From Campylobacterota bacterium (GTDB taxonomy: Bacteria; Campylobacterota; Campylobacteria; Campylobacterales; Thiovulaceae): DNA of 64,000 nucleotides. Under the pieces are notes generated by a model that did not search any database, was not told the origin of the DNA, and saw only the letters and a program-made list of their open reading frames with translations. The stretch spans positions 1 through 64,000 of the forward strand of contig JASKOM010000004.1 of the NCBI GenBank assembly GCA_030152305.1, in the 5' to 3' direction. Both the position numbers and the translations under genes were made by a program. Below, one piece after another: positions 1-8,353 of this stretch. The stretch's first letter is position 1; each line of letters begins with the position of its first letter.

Positions 1-1346
1 AACTTAGCTATATTTTGCCTCATAAGTTTTTAATATCTGATTTTGGAAGTGGCATAAGAGGATTTTTGGCTGAAAATAAAGCCGTTGAAAGTTTGCTTCA
101 TTTTGGTTCGAATTTGGTTTTTGAAGAGGCTTCGACTTACACTTGTATTATCACACTTTCACACAATAACGAAAAATTAAATTTCAAAGCAATTAGTCCA
201 AAAGATTTATTTAATAAATTTGAGTATGACTCTATAAGTTATGAAAAATTATCAAGTAATAAATGGAATTTATCAAATAATGACACAGCGAAAGTTTTAG
301 AAAAAATAAACAAACAGCCTTTAAAAGTTAAAGATGTTTTTGCAAAAATTTTTACAGGACTTCAAACAAGTGGCGACGATATTTATTTATTGTTGCAAAC
401 AAAAGAAGGGCTTTATTCAAAATCACTTGATAAAGTTGTCGAAGTTGAAAATGGACTTTTAAAACCTATTCTTAAAGGCGAAGATATTAGTCGATATGCA
501 AATCTTCAAAATCGCTATTTTGTGATTTTTCCATATTTGATAGAAAATGGTAAAGCAAAACCTATGAGTGAAGAGTATATAAAAGATAATTTTCCAAATG
601 GTTACGAATATCTCAAAGCTAATGAAGAGTTTTTGAGAGGGAGAGAAAAAGGAAGATTTGACAATCCAAAAGAATGGTTTTTATTTGGCAGAAAACAAGG
701 ATTAGATGGAGTTGAAAAATTCAAAATTGTAACTTCATATATGGGTAATTATACAAACATGACTATTGAAAATGGAGTTTTTTATCACAATACAAAATGT
801 TATAGCTTTATCAAAAAAGATGAATTGCTAGAAGATTATAAATTTTATTTGGCAATTTTAAATTCTTCTTTATTTTGGTTTTTTATCAAAAATACAAGCA
901 CAGAATTTAGAGGTGGATATTTTACATTTACAACAAGTCAGGTCGAACCTTTTCCACTTCCAAAACTCCAAAGTTTAGAACAACAAGATCCGTTTATCAA
1001 AAAAGCTGATTCGATGCTTGAATTAAATAAAAAGCTACAAATCATAAAACAAAACTTTCATGCTGAATTAGGCTTAGAAAAACTAACTAAAAAACTTGAA
1101 AATTTTGAAACTTTGGAATTTGACGAGTTTGTAATCGAATTCACAAAAACCAAAAAAATCAAATTTGCTGATAAATTAGCGGAACGAAAGTTTAAAAATG
1201 ACTGGAAAGCCCTTTTTGAAAATGATAAAAACGAAGTTTTAAAACTCCAAAAGCAAATTCGTCAAACAGATCAAGAAATAGATCAAATGGTTTATAAACT
1301 TTATGATTTAACTGATGATGAAATTAAAATTGTTGAAAATAGTTGA
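1..1346 (+). CDS. Type IIG restriction-modification enzyme, C-terminal part (5' end outside window)
   Basis: The reading frame is open to the left edge, so the N-terminal nuclease and most of the methylase lie outside the window. What remains starts with a methylase tail (LSYILPHKF) followed by a stretch ending LHFG...ASTYTCIITL, and then a TaqI_C-like target-recognition region: GREKGRFDNPKEWFLFGRK, a YHNTKCYSF strand and the typical LAILNSSLFWFFIKN...RGGYFTFTTSQVEPFPLP end. This order is characteristic of Eco57I/TaqI-class enzymes that methylate and cut DNA with one polypeptide. A short helical tail follows from about residue 330. Arginine codons are a mix of AGA and CGA, unlike the CGA-rich core genes, which suits an acquired gene. 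The recognition sequence cannot be read from the sequence. Confidence 0.8.
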   Translation, partial: LSYILPHKFLISDFGSGIRGFLAENKAVESLLHFGSNLVFEEASTYTCIITLSHNNEKLNFKAISPKDLFNKFEYDSISYEKLSSNKWNLSNNDTAKVLEKINKQPLKVKDVFAKIFTGLQTSGDDIYLLLQTKEGLYSKSLDKVVEVENGLLKPILKGEDISRYANLQNRYFVIFPYLIENGKAKPMSEEYIKDNFPNGYEYLKANEEFLRGREKGRFDNPKEWFLFGRKQGLDGVEKFKIVTSYMGNYTNMTIENGVFYHNTKCYSFIKKDELLEDYKFYLAILNSSLFWFFIKNTSTEFRGGYFTFTTSQVEPFPLPKLQSLEQQDPFIKKADSMLELNKKLQIIKQNFHAELGLEKLTKKLENFETLEFDEFVIEFTKTKKIKFADKLAERKFKNDWKALFENDKNEVLKLQKQIRQTDQEIDQMVYKLYDLTDDEIKIVENS

Positions 1347-1379
1347 TTAATCTTTTTATTTTTATAAATCGATAAACGA

Positions 1380-1414
1380 ATTTATCGTCCATGTTATTAA
1401 TACGGACGATAAAT
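1380..1414. terminator. Bidirectional hairpin between R-M gene and metK
   Basis: An 11-bp perfect stem (ATTTATCGTCC at 1380-1390, GGACGATAAAT at 1404-1414) with a 13-nt loop lies between two convergent genes. T-rich sequence flanks it on the left and A/T-rich sequence on the right, so it could end transcription from both sides. Confidence 0.65.
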
Positions 1415-1421
1415 AATATTT

Positions 1422-2579
1422 TTATAAACCTAAATAATTTCTAAGTGCATCAACTTTGTCTCGTCGTTCCCAAGTAAATTCAGGAAGTTCTCGACCAAAA
1501 TGACCATAAGATGCAGTTTTTCGATAAATTGGTCTTAATAAATCTAATGATTCGATAATGCCTTTTGGAGTTAATCTAAACACAGATCTAACAGCTTCAA
1601 CTATTTTTTCTTCTGGAATTTCACTTGTTCCGTGTGTATTAACACTTACAGAAACAGGTTCAACGACACCAATTGCATAAGCAAGTTGAACAGTTGTTCT
1701 TTCAGCAATGCCCGAAGCGACGATATTTTTTGCAACATATCTAGCCATATAAGCAGCACTTCTATCAACTTTTGTTGGATCTTTTCCAGAAAATGCACCG
1801 CCACCGTGAGGACAACTTCCGCCGTATGTATCAACGATAATTTTTCTACCAGTTAAACCAGCATCGCCTTGTGGGCCACCGATAACGAATTTTCCAGTTG
1901 GATTTATATGATAAATAATATTTGGCGAAATCATATCAAGCGGTAAAACTTTAAGAATAACTTCTCGAATTACATCTTCACGAATTTGAGCTTGAGAAAC
2001 ATCTGGATCATGTTGAGTTGAAACAACGACAGTTTCGATAGAAACAGGTTTATCATCGATATATTTAATCGTAATTTGAGATTTGCCATCTGGTCGCAAA
2101 TATGGAATTGTTCCGTTTTTTCGAACTTCAGCAAGTTTTTCAGTGATTCGATGACATAAATAAATAGGAAGTGGCATAAGTGTCGGTGTTTCTTTACATG
2201 CATAACCAAACATTAAACCTTGATCACCAGCTCCGATTTCGCCGTCAGCTCTATCAACTCCCATATTAATATCAGGAGATTGTTCGCCAATGCCATTTAA
2301 AACGGCTGCACTTCTATAATCGAAACCATATTCAGAATCTGTGTAACCAATTTCTTTTACGACATTTCGAACGATATCTTGCATTGGTGCATAAGCATGA
2401 GTTTTTAATTCTCCTGCAACAACACAAAAGCCATTTGATAAAAGTGTTTCACAAGCAACTCGTGCTTTTTTGTCTTTGCTAATTAAATCATCGAGTATTG
2501 CATCACTGATTTGGTCAGCCATTTTGTCTGGGTGTCCTTCTGTTACTGATTCAGAAGTAAATAAATATGTTCTTGACAA
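1422..2579 (-). CDS. metK: S-adenosylmethionine synthetase
   Basis: Makes S-adenosylmethionine from methionine and ATP in the cytoplasm, the methyl donor for all methylases including those in this window. The 385-residue length is that of the family. The N-terminal signature [17 protein letters not shown] (about residues 7-23), the [12 protein letters not shown] motif (about 116-127) and the P-loop-like [19 protein letters not shown] stretch (about 259-277) are all intact. It ends with the usual [14 protein letters not shown]-type tail. It stands alone between a hairpin and a permease gene transcribed in the same direction 58 bp upstream. Confidence 0.97.
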   Translation of the reverse strand: MSRTYLFTSESVTEGHPDKMADQISDAILDDLISKDKKARVACETLLSNGFCVVAGELKTHAYAPMQDIVRNVVKEIGYTDSEYGFDYRSAAVLNGIGEQSPDINMGVDRADGEIGAGDQGLMFGYACKETPTLMPLPIYLCHRITEKLAEVRKNGTIPYLRPDGKSQITIKYIDDKPVSIETVVVSTQHDPDVSQAQIREDVIREVILKVLPLDMISPNIIYHINPTGKFVIGGPQGDAGLTGRKIIVDTYGGSCPHGGGAFSGKDPTKVDRSAAYMARYVAKNIVASGIAERTTVQLAYAIGVVEPVSVSVNTHGTSEIPEEKIVEAVRSVFRLTPKGIIESLDLLRPIYRKTASYGHFGRELPEFTWERRDKVDALRNYLGL

Positions 2580-2637
2580 TTGATTTCTCCAATAAAAAAT
2601 TTAACCGAATTCTATCAAAGACTTTTTATTTAATAAT

Positions 2638-3711
2638 TTAATTTTTATTAAATATCGAAGAAAAATCAGCTATTTTTTGACGATTAATTTGATATAACTT
2701 TTCGTATAATTTAATTAATGATAAAAAAAGTGTTGTTGTTGCTGGTCCAAGAATCAAACCCCAAAAACCAAAAGATGCCATTCCAGAAATCATTGCAAAA
2801 AATATTAATAGTTCATTTACTTGAAATTTACTATTCATGACATGACTATTTATATATTTTATTAATATTGGTTTTATAATCGTATCAGCCAAAAATGCTA
2901 TAACAACAATTGAATAAATAATTATTACTATTCCGTTCATTACTTGATGCGATGCGAATTCATTAATAGCCAAAGGTAACCAAACAAGAATTCCTCCAAC
3001 AACTGGAATCAATGAACCAAAGCCATATAAAATACCAAAAAATATTGGATCATAATCATATTGAGCAACTATTAAACTAAATAGACTGCCTTGTAATGCT
3101 GCTGAAACTGCTGTTGAATAAAACACTGTTCCCATAACAACTGAAATTTCTCTAAACAACGATACTGTATCTTGAACTGGCAACGGAATAATTCTTTGAA
3201 AATATCTACCTAATTTATTTCTATAATATTGAATAAAAAAATAAAATATTATTATTAATATTGAATCTTTGAAAAATATCACACTTTCACCTGCGATTTT
3301 TAACATGTATTTCACTGAATCTTTTGCCAATTGCGGTAAATTCAACGAAATTAAAAATTCTTCTATATCTTTTTTTATAAAATCTAAATATGTTGGCAAA
3401 ATTGAGATAATATCTTTTGTTGTTGGAATTATTAATTCTATTTTTGAAACATCTATTTTTTTTACAAATAAAACTGCTTCATATATAAAATAGCCTATTG
3501 GTGCAAAGAAAATTAATGCTAAAAATGTTGCTGAAAAAAAAGCTCCTATAGTTTCAGAGCGAGAAATAAAAACAAAAAAGTTATAAAGTGTTGAGGTTGC
3601 TATTGCAAATAAAGTAGCGATTAATATCGTTAATAAAAATGGTTCATATAATCTTGAAAGCCAATAAATACTAAAAACTAATAAAATTCCTAAAAAATAT
3701 TTTGATGTCAA
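2638..3711 (-). CDS. AI-2E family transporter / PerM-type permease
   Basis: A 357-residue polytopic membrane protein with about eight hydrophobic segments: a pair near the N-terminus, one around residue 65, and a cluster after residue 150. It carries the family hallmark PxxGG...WLPLAI near residue 235 (FGSLIPVVGGILVWLPLAI) and the C-terminal GxWGLILGPA motif. Members are inner-membrane exporters of uncertain substrate; the name comes from the autoinducer-2 export claimed for TqsA. The only start directly after the upstream in-frame stop is TTG at 3711, with a weak GGA upstream. luxS lies in this window but 21 kb away, so no functional link should be assumed. Confidence 0.85.
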   Translation of the reverse strand: MTSKYFLGILLVFSIYWLSRLYEPFLLTILIATLFAIATSTLYNFFVFISRSETIGAFFSATFLALIFFAPIGYFIYEAVLFVKKIDVSKIELIIPTTKDIISILPTYLDFIKKDIEEFLISLNLPQLAKDSVKYMLKIAGESVIFFKDSILIIIFYFFIQYYRNKLGRYFQRIIPLPVQDTVSLFREISVVMGTVFYSTAVSAALQGSLFSLIVAQYDYDPIFFGILYGFGSLIPVVGGILVWLPLAINEFASHQVMNGIVIIIYSIVVIAFLADTIIKPILIKYINSHVMNSKFQVNELLIFFAMISGMASFGFWGLILGPATTTLFLSLIKLYEKLYQINRQKIADFSSIFNKN

Positions 3712-3771
3712 TTATCTATTCCATATATTTTTTATATTCATTATATCAAATAAAGATTACCTTAAATTTGA

Positions 3772-3777
3772 TATAAT
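3772..3777 (+). promoter_or_regulatory. Probable sigma-70 -10 box upstream of the zinc-ribbon gene
   Basis: A perfect TATAAT sits in the AT-rich divergent spacer about 55 bp before the ATG at 3832. Campylobacterota promoters usually have a strong -10 and only a periodic T-rich region in place of a -35 box; that is what is seen here. Confidence 0.5.
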
Positions 3778-3831
3778 CATAGTTTCAAAACAGTAAAACA
3801 TATGCCAAATAATAGCAAAAAGGATCTAAAT

Positions 3832-4572
3832 ATGAATCAATATTTAAAACAAATGATAGAATTATCTGACATTGATAATTATATTTCTAGCTTTGAACCT
3901 GAACTTGAGCAAATGCAAGTTCTTTCTCAACAATTAGAATCTGACCGAATCGAGAAATTAGAATCTATAGACATAATTAAAAACGATATTTCACTAATTA
4001 TTAAAAAAATTTCTGAACAAGAAGTTAAAATTTCTGTTAATCGTGATAAATTAAGATCTTATGAATCTAAAACAGGTGAGCTAAAACGAGACCGTGAAAT
4101 TTCTTCAAATCTTGAACAAGAAAAATATATAAAAGGACAAATCGATATATCAAATAGTGAAATTAGCAAACTTGAAGAAATCAAAGATTCAGAATCGATA
4201 ATACTTAATGATCGTTATCGTGAGTTACAAGAAATTGAACTTAAATTAACTCAACACAATAATTTTTTAAACAGTAAAACCGTTGCAATTCAAGAAAATC
4301 GAAAAAAAGTTTATGCTGAACGAGAACTTCTTGTTAATTCAATGGAGAAAAAAATATTTTCACTTTATGGAAAAATTAGACGATGGGCAAAAGAAACAAC
4401 TGCTGTTCCTGTTGTAAATAAAGCCTGTCGAGGTTGTTTCATGAAACTTAGCGATCAGGCTTATCTTGAAGTTATTCAAAGCAAAGATATCGTTACTTGT
4501 CCAAACTGCGGAAGACTTTTATATCTTGAAGATTCTTTTCAAGGACGACAAAAATTTCAAGCTAAATTATAA
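3832..4572 (+). CDS. Coiled-coil zinc-ribbon protein (C4-type)
   Basis: A 246-residue protein with a long heptad-rich coiled coil (about residues 15-185) followed by a zinc ribbon with cysteines at about 199, 202, 223 and 226 (CRGC and CPNC). This architecture, directly upstream of waaA, is conserved in Campylobacterota and resembles proteins annotated as nucleic-acid-binding C4 zinc-ribbon proteins; its molecular role is not established. I place the start at the ATG at 3832, not an in-frame ATG 30 bp upstream, because AAGGA lies at the right distance and the MNQYLKQMIELSDID opening matches the family. Confidence 0.85.
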   Translation: MNQYLKQMIELSDIDNYISSFEPELEQMQVLSQQLESDRIEKLESIDIIKNDISLIIKKISEQEVKISVNRDKLRSYESKTGELKRDREISSNLEQEKYIKGQIDISNSEISKLEEIKDSESIILNDRYRELQEIELKLTQHNNFLNSKTVAIQENRKKVYAERELLVNSMEKKIFSLYGKIRRWAKETTAVPVVNKACRGCFMKLSDQAYLEVIQSKDIVTCPNCGRLLYLEDSFQGRQKFQAKL

Positions 4573-4587
4573 TTTTTTTTTACAGAG

Positions 4588-5742
4588 ATGTTTTATTATA
4601 TATATATATTTCTCTCTTTTTTAGCTTGGCTTTTATTTTTACCATTAATCTTTTTCTTACAATTTCATAAAAAATATACAAAATCAATTCCTGCACGGTT
4701 TTGGCTATGGAAAAACATTCCTTCATTAAAAAACACAACAAATGGCATATGGTTTCATGCCTGTTCTTTGGGTGAAGTTAATAGCTTAAAACCGTTTATC
4801 TCTAAGTTTCGTGAAATAAATAATAATTTATTAATTACAACAACAACAGAGGCAGGTTACAATTCAGCTGGAAATTTAAATATCGAACGAAAATTTTTAC
4901 CATTTGAACCACTTTTAACATTATTAAATATATCAAGTTCTAAATTAATTGTTTTCGAAGCTGAACTTTGGTTTTTATTATTTGCTACACAAAAAAAACG
5001 AAACTCACAAACTATTCTTTTATCTGGACGAATCACAGAACGAAGTTATCCTAAATATCTAAAATTCAAATTTTTATATTCTCAAATTTTTAAAAATATC
5101 GATTTAATCTTGGCTCAAAGTTACGAAGATCAACAACGATTTTTATCGTTAGGTGCTAAAAATATCAAAGTTATCGGCAATGTTAAATTATTAAAATCTA
5201 TAAGTAATAATAATTTAAATATTCAAAAAGACCGTGAAATTATCGTTGGTGCTTCAACTCATTCAGGTGATGAAATCGCTATTTTAAATAGTTTTAAACA
5301 TTTAAATTCTAAAAAATTAATATTAGTTCCTCGACACAAAGAACGATTCGATGAGGTCTGGAATTTAATTAAAGATTTTGAAAAATTTGGATTTAAAATT
5401 AATCGATTTTCTGAAAGTAATAATTTTGACGGAGATATTATTTTAATAGATAAATTCGGACTTTTAATTGATATTTATGCAAAAAGCGATATCGTTATTT
5501 TAGGTGGCGGTTTCACAGATGGAATCGGTGGACATAATCCTATTGAACCAGCTTCTTTTAAAAACAAAATTATTTCAGGCAAATTCATGTTTAATCAAAA
5601 AGAATTAATAAAATATGTCTCTAATTTATTAATTATCGATTTGAAAGATTTGAGTTCTGTTTTACAAAATAGCCATGATTTAAAATATTCCGAGATTCAA
5701 CAAGATATAAATTTTAATGAAATATTTAATTTAATTAAATAA
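4588..5742 (+). CDS. waaA: 3-deoxy-D-manno-octulosonic acid (Kdo) transferase
   Basis: Adds Kdo to lipid A at the inner membrane, the first step of LPS core assembly. The 384 residues include an N-terminal membrane anchor (about 1-25), the WaaA motif WFHACSLGEV near residue 55 with its catalytic Glu, TTTTEAGY, the FEAELWFLL segment, SGRITERSY, and the donor-binding GGGFTDGIGGHNPIEPA starting at residue 306. The gene follows the zinc-ribbon gene by 15 bp, probably in one operon, and ends at a strong hairpin (5745-5792). A GATGAGGT octamer lies at 5350-5357. Confidence 0.93.
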   Translation: MFYYIYIFLSFLAWLLFLPLIFFLQFHKKYTKSIPARFWLWKNIPSLKNTTNGIWFHACSLGEVNSLKPFISKFREINNNLLITTTTEAGYNSAGNLNIERKFLPFEPLLTLLNISSSKLIVFEAELWFLLFATQKKRNSQTILLSGRITERSYPKYLKFKFLYSQIFKNIDLILAQSYEDQQRFLSLGAKNIKVIGNVKLLKSISNNNLNIQKDREIIVGASTHSGDEIAILNSFKHLNSKKLILVPRHKERFDEVWNLIKDFEKFGFKINRFSESNNFDGDIILIDKFGLLIDIYAKSDIVILGGGFTDGIGGHNPIEPASFKNKIISGKFMFNQKELIKYVSNLLIIDLKDLSSVLQNSHDLKYSEIQQDINFNEIFNLIK

Positions 5743-5744
5743 AA

Positions 5745-5792
5745 AATTTACCTCATCGAAATATTAATAATAAATTCATGATGAGGTAAATT
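5745..5792. terminator. 13-bp perfect hairpin built from two inverted GATGAGGT octamers
   Basis: AATTTACCTCATC (5745-5757) pairs perfectly with GATGAGGTAAATT (5780-5792) around a 22-nt AT-rich loop. It sits 3 bp after the waaA stop codon, between waaA and the proC 3'-end copy. Each arm contains one copy of the over-represented octamer described in the findings. Paired uptake sequences at gene ends in Neisseria and Haemophilus look the same. Confidence 0.75.
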
Positions 5793-5834
5793 GCCTAATT
5801 CTTTACTCGTTTAACTGCAATATCAATATTTTAG
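5787..5834 (-). pseudogene. Fragment of proC 3' end (second copy)
   Basis: About 46 bp match the real proC 3' end at 9309-9355 (shared run from TAAATTGCCTAATTCTTTA onward, through GTTTAACTGCAATATCAATA), with one deleted base and a divergent end. It has the same orientation as proC and begins right at the waaA hairpin, so it marks the left border of the accessory block at 5.8-9.3 kb. Confidence 0.8.
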
Positions 5835-5898
5835 ATATGACGATTTAACAGTTTTGTTAAAATTTGAGAATTAATTTCTAAAAGGAGTTTTGAATAAA

Positions 5899-6720
5899 AT
5901 GAAGAAAAATTCAAAATTGATATTTTTTGCTTTAAGTATTAATAGTTTAATGAGTTTAACTTTTATTGGTTGTGGAGAGGCAGACAAATTAGCTCAAATA
6001 AAACAACCAATAGAAACTCAAAGTAAAAACTTAGAAACAATAGAACATACAAAAATAGATTCTGATGTGAAATATTCACAAAATGATAAAGTTTTTATCA
6101 GAGAATATACTTATCGAGCAAGTGAAGATGACAGTAAAAATTCGTCTCGAGAAAAAGCAATTACTCAATTAAAAGTTTTACTTTCTGAAGAAGTTGGCAC
6201 TCATATTGAAAGCTATTTAAATATAGACAAAAAATATATTAATGGAGTTTCTTATCGATCTATCAATAGTGAAATTAAATCAATTTCATCATCAATCACA
6301 AAACTTGAAATTATCAACGAAAAATGGGACGGAAAAAATTATTGGATGAAAGCATCCGTTCGAATAAATGAACAGAAAACAGCTCAACTAATTTTAGAAG
6401 CGATAAAATCAAAAGCTAGTGAAAAAGATGTTGCAAGATTAAATAAAATTCTTGCAGAACAGAAACAGGAGTTGAATTCAAAAAATTCAGAAGTTGCAAA
6501 AATTAATCAGAAACTTGTTACTCAAGAGATTATCAACGAGGCTAGAAAAAATGAAGTTATTCAGATGAAAGAAAAGCTAGTTGAATATCAACAAGAAGAA
6601 ATAAAACAGACACAAGAGGCTGTTCAATATAGTTCTGAACTTGAACGAAAAAAAGCTTTGATTATGCAATTAAATAGCAAAACAGATTCTAAAATAGATC
6701 AACTAAAAAAACTTGGTTAA
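5899..6720 (+). CDS. Predicted lipoprotein with C-terminal coiled coil, function unknown
   Basis: About 273 residues. It opens with a lipoprotein signal peptide ending in LTFIGCG (lipobox Cys near residue 25), then a soluble domain (about 50-170) and a long Glu/Lys/Gln-rich coiled coil (about 180-270). I chose the ATG at 5899 because AAGGAG lies 11 nt upstream; a TTG 9 bp earlier is too close to that site. The 29-nt stretch covering this ribosome site and first codons is identical to that before the DUF1566 gene at 30443, which suggests the leader was copied. Likely anchored in the envelope; no family recognised. Confidence 0.7.
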   Translation: MKKNSKLIFFALSINSLMSLTFIGCGEADKLAQIKQPIETQSKNLETIEHTKIDSDVKYSQNDKVFIREYTYRASEDDSKNSSREKAITQLKVLLSEEVGTHIESYLNIDKKYINGVSYRSINSEIKSISSSITKLEIINEKWDGKNYWMKASVRINEQKTAQLILEAIKSKASEKDVARLNKILAEQKQELNSKNSEVAKINQKLVTQEIINEARKNEVIQMKEKLVEYQQEEIKQTQEAVQYSSELERKKALIMQLNSKTDSKIDQLKKLG

Positions 6721-7031
6721 ATACAAAAGATTTACTATGTAGTTTTAACATTGGAACAACAAAAAATGATATCGAAACAGTTACAGAACTAAAATTAGAG
6801 GAGACTTATTCTTCTGATTATTATTCAGAAACTCGTGATTCTGGTTGGTATCAATTCAAAACCAAGAAATCTAACGACATGCATCATGAAAATTATAAAT
6901 TTAGAGCTTGTCCAGATAAACTTTTACAAAGTGAATTAAGTTATAACTGTATCTATTTTGCTTTTGAAAATGATTTGATGGCAAGTCGTGGCGGTTGCAA
7001 TTCTGAAGTTTATAAAAAATTAAAACAATAA
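6693..7031 (+). pseudogene. Startless ORF following the lipoprotein gene
   Basis: A frame free of stops runs from about 6693 to the TAA at 7029-7031 and encodes a plausible protein (IGTTKNDIETVTELKLEE..., a tryptophan/tyrosine-rich centre, and three Cys residues including ACPDK and GGCNSEVYK). It has no ATG, GTG or TTG in its first part and overlaps the lipoprotein end in another frame. It is probably the 3' part of a gene whose start was lost, or it was once fused to the upstream gene by a frameshift. Confidence 0.45.
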
Positions 7032-7079
7032 AATATAATCATCTTGAATAAAAACTGGTCTTCTTTTCAAATTAATTAG

Positions 7080-7100
7080 ATCCCGAAATAAATTCGGGAT
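7080..7100. repeat. Dispersed hairpin, ATCCCGAA type
   Basis: ATCCCGAA (7080-7087) pairs with TTCGGGAT (7093-7100) over a 5-nt loop. A near copy with the same flank (TTAG on the left) occurs at 46111-46131. Both lie just past the 3' end of minus-strand genes, so they may act as small terminators as well as being a dispersed repeat. Confidence 0.55.
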
Positions 7101-7112
7101 GAGAAATTAAAC

Positions 7113-7280
7113 TTATCTTTTTTCGAGCAATTCTTTATTCTTTTCGATATATTCAGCAAGTAAAACATTAATCAAAGTTGTTAAAGTATTTATCCCTTTT
7201 TTCTTTGCTATTTTTTGGGCATCAAGTTTAAATGCCTCATCAATTATTATTGTAGATCTTTTTTTTGATATAGTTTGCAT
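7113..7280 (-). CDS. Small ribbon-helix-helix-like protein (possible antitoxin or regulator)
   Basis: A 55-residue protein opening MQTISKKRSTIIIDEAFK, i.e. a basic strand followed by two helices (about 15-30 and 33-50). This is the layout of Arc/CopG/RHH DNA-binding proteins, which are often antitoxins or plasmid regulators. No toxin gene follows it. Start ATG at 7280. It is divergent from the Rha-like gene, with an inverted repeat (7347-7380) in the shared spacer that could be an operator. Function is inferred from shape only. Confidence 0.6.
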   Translation of the reverse strand: MQTISKKRSTIIIDEAFKLDAQKIAKKKGINTLTTLINVLLAEYIEKNKELLEKR

Positions 7281-7346
7281 ATCTTAGTCTTAAGTCCTAT
7301 GCTTTTTAAGATTTGTTTTATATTTATTTGAGTATCTTGTTTAAAG

Positions 7347-7380
7347 CAAGAGGCAGAACTTCTCACTTCCCCGCCTCTTG
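7347..7380. promoter_or_regulatory. Inverted repeat in divergent spacer between RHH gene and rha-like gene
   Basis: CAAGAGGC (7347-7354) pairs with GCCTCTTG (7373-7380) over 18 nt, followed by AGTTTTA. It may be an operator for the neighbouring regulators or a leftover terminator; the sequence does not decide. Confidence 0.4.
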
Positions 7381-7411
7381 AGTTTTACCAAATTAATACA
7401 AAGGATAAACT

Positions 7412-8164
7412 CTGGAAATTATAACAAACATAATCGAACTCATTGAAAATGAACCGCGAATTTCTCATCGTGTAATCGCAGAACATACACAAATTCAACA
7501 GAAAAATGTCGTTGAGCTTATTGGCAAATATTTGCATAAAATCGAGTTTTTCGGACACCTTCCGTTTCAAACGGAGACTGTGCAAAATTCTGTTGGAGCT
7601 AAAAATGAACAAAAAACTTATTATCTCAACGAACCACAATCAACTTTATTAATTACTTATTTTCGAAACAATGAAATTGTTACTGATTTTAAATTTAAAC
7701 TTGTGAAAGAATTCTTTCGAATGCGAGAAATCTTACAAAACCAAAAATCGCAAACTGTTCAACCACCACAAACTCAAAACCTACAACTTCCAGAAATTGG
7801 AAATTCAACACAAAAAATTATCGAACTCGATAACAATTTCACAGCAACAACAAATTTACTAGCAAATTTAAGAAATGCTAATCCCATTGATTTATTTCGA
7901 CTTGATCAATTTTATAGAGAATTTCATAACTTCTCGCCACTCGAAACTTTTAAAATTGATCTCGAAAATCAATTTTTCTTACCAACTGAATTAGGCAAAA
8001 TGATCAACAAAAGTCCCGTCGAAATTAACTTAATGCTCGAGCATAAAGGTTTTCAAGTTCGAGAAAATAAAATTTGGAAATTAACAGAATCTGGTCGAGA
8101 TTTTGGAATTGAGATAAACGGTAAATTTAGTCAAATTAAATGGAAGATGAAATCGATAGTTTAA
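7412..8164 (+). CDS. Rha-like phage regulatory protein, non-ATG start
   Basis: The frame opens after a stop at 7406 and reads TLEIITNIIELIENEPRISH from about 7409, then RVIAEHTQIQQKNVVELIGK. That is the expected Rha N-terminus. The Rha core KTYYLNEPQSTLLITYFRNN and KLVKEFFRMRE follows. The C-terminal half carries a second DNA-binding-like segment ending KWKMKSIV. Homology therefore begins about 40 codons before the TTG at 7532. The only candidate start with a Shine-Dalgarno (AAGGA at 7400-7404, 7 nt away) is CTG at 7412, so either CUG is used or the ATG has mutated. Rha proteins are prophage regulators; no other phage genes are adjacent. Confidence 0.65.
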   Translation: MEIITNIIELIENEPRISHRVIAEHTQIQQKNVVELIGKYLHKIEFFGHLPFQTETVQNSVGAKNEQKTYYLNEPQSTLLITYFRNNEIVTDFKFKLVKEFFRMREILQNQKSQTVQPPQTQNLQLPEIGNSTQKIIELDNNFTATTNLLANLRNANPIDLFRLDQFYREFHNFSPLETFKIDLENQFFLPTELGKMINKSPVEINLMLEHKGFQVRENKIWKLTESGRDFGIEINGKFSQIKWKMKSIV

Positions 8165-8295
8165 TAAACTTTTCGTCGCCCTGAATTTATTTCAGAATCC
8201 ATCAATGAAAGATTAATTCATGAATTAATTGAAATTTTTTGTTTAACTTATGCAGATTATTTTTAATTTTTAGTATGAAACACTATATTTTTCTA

Positions 8296-8317
8296 GGAAT
8301 AGCCTTGTGGCTATCCC
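8296..8317. repeat. Hairpin between rha-like and DUF723 genes
   Basis: GGAATAGCC and GGCTATCCC pair with one mismatch around TTGT. The convergent spacer 8165-8353 holds no gene; this hairpin may be a bidirectional terminator. A weaker CTGAA/TTCAG stem lies at about 8182-8196. Confidence 0.45.
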
Positions 8318-8353
8318 GTAAAAATAAATATAAAGCTGTTTGTTTTTAACTAA

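Noticed and set aside
7385-7639. Minus-strand ORF of 84 codons opposite the Rha-like gene
   Set aside because: Composition is a shadow of the plus-strand coding sequence, and the plus frame has clear Rha homology.
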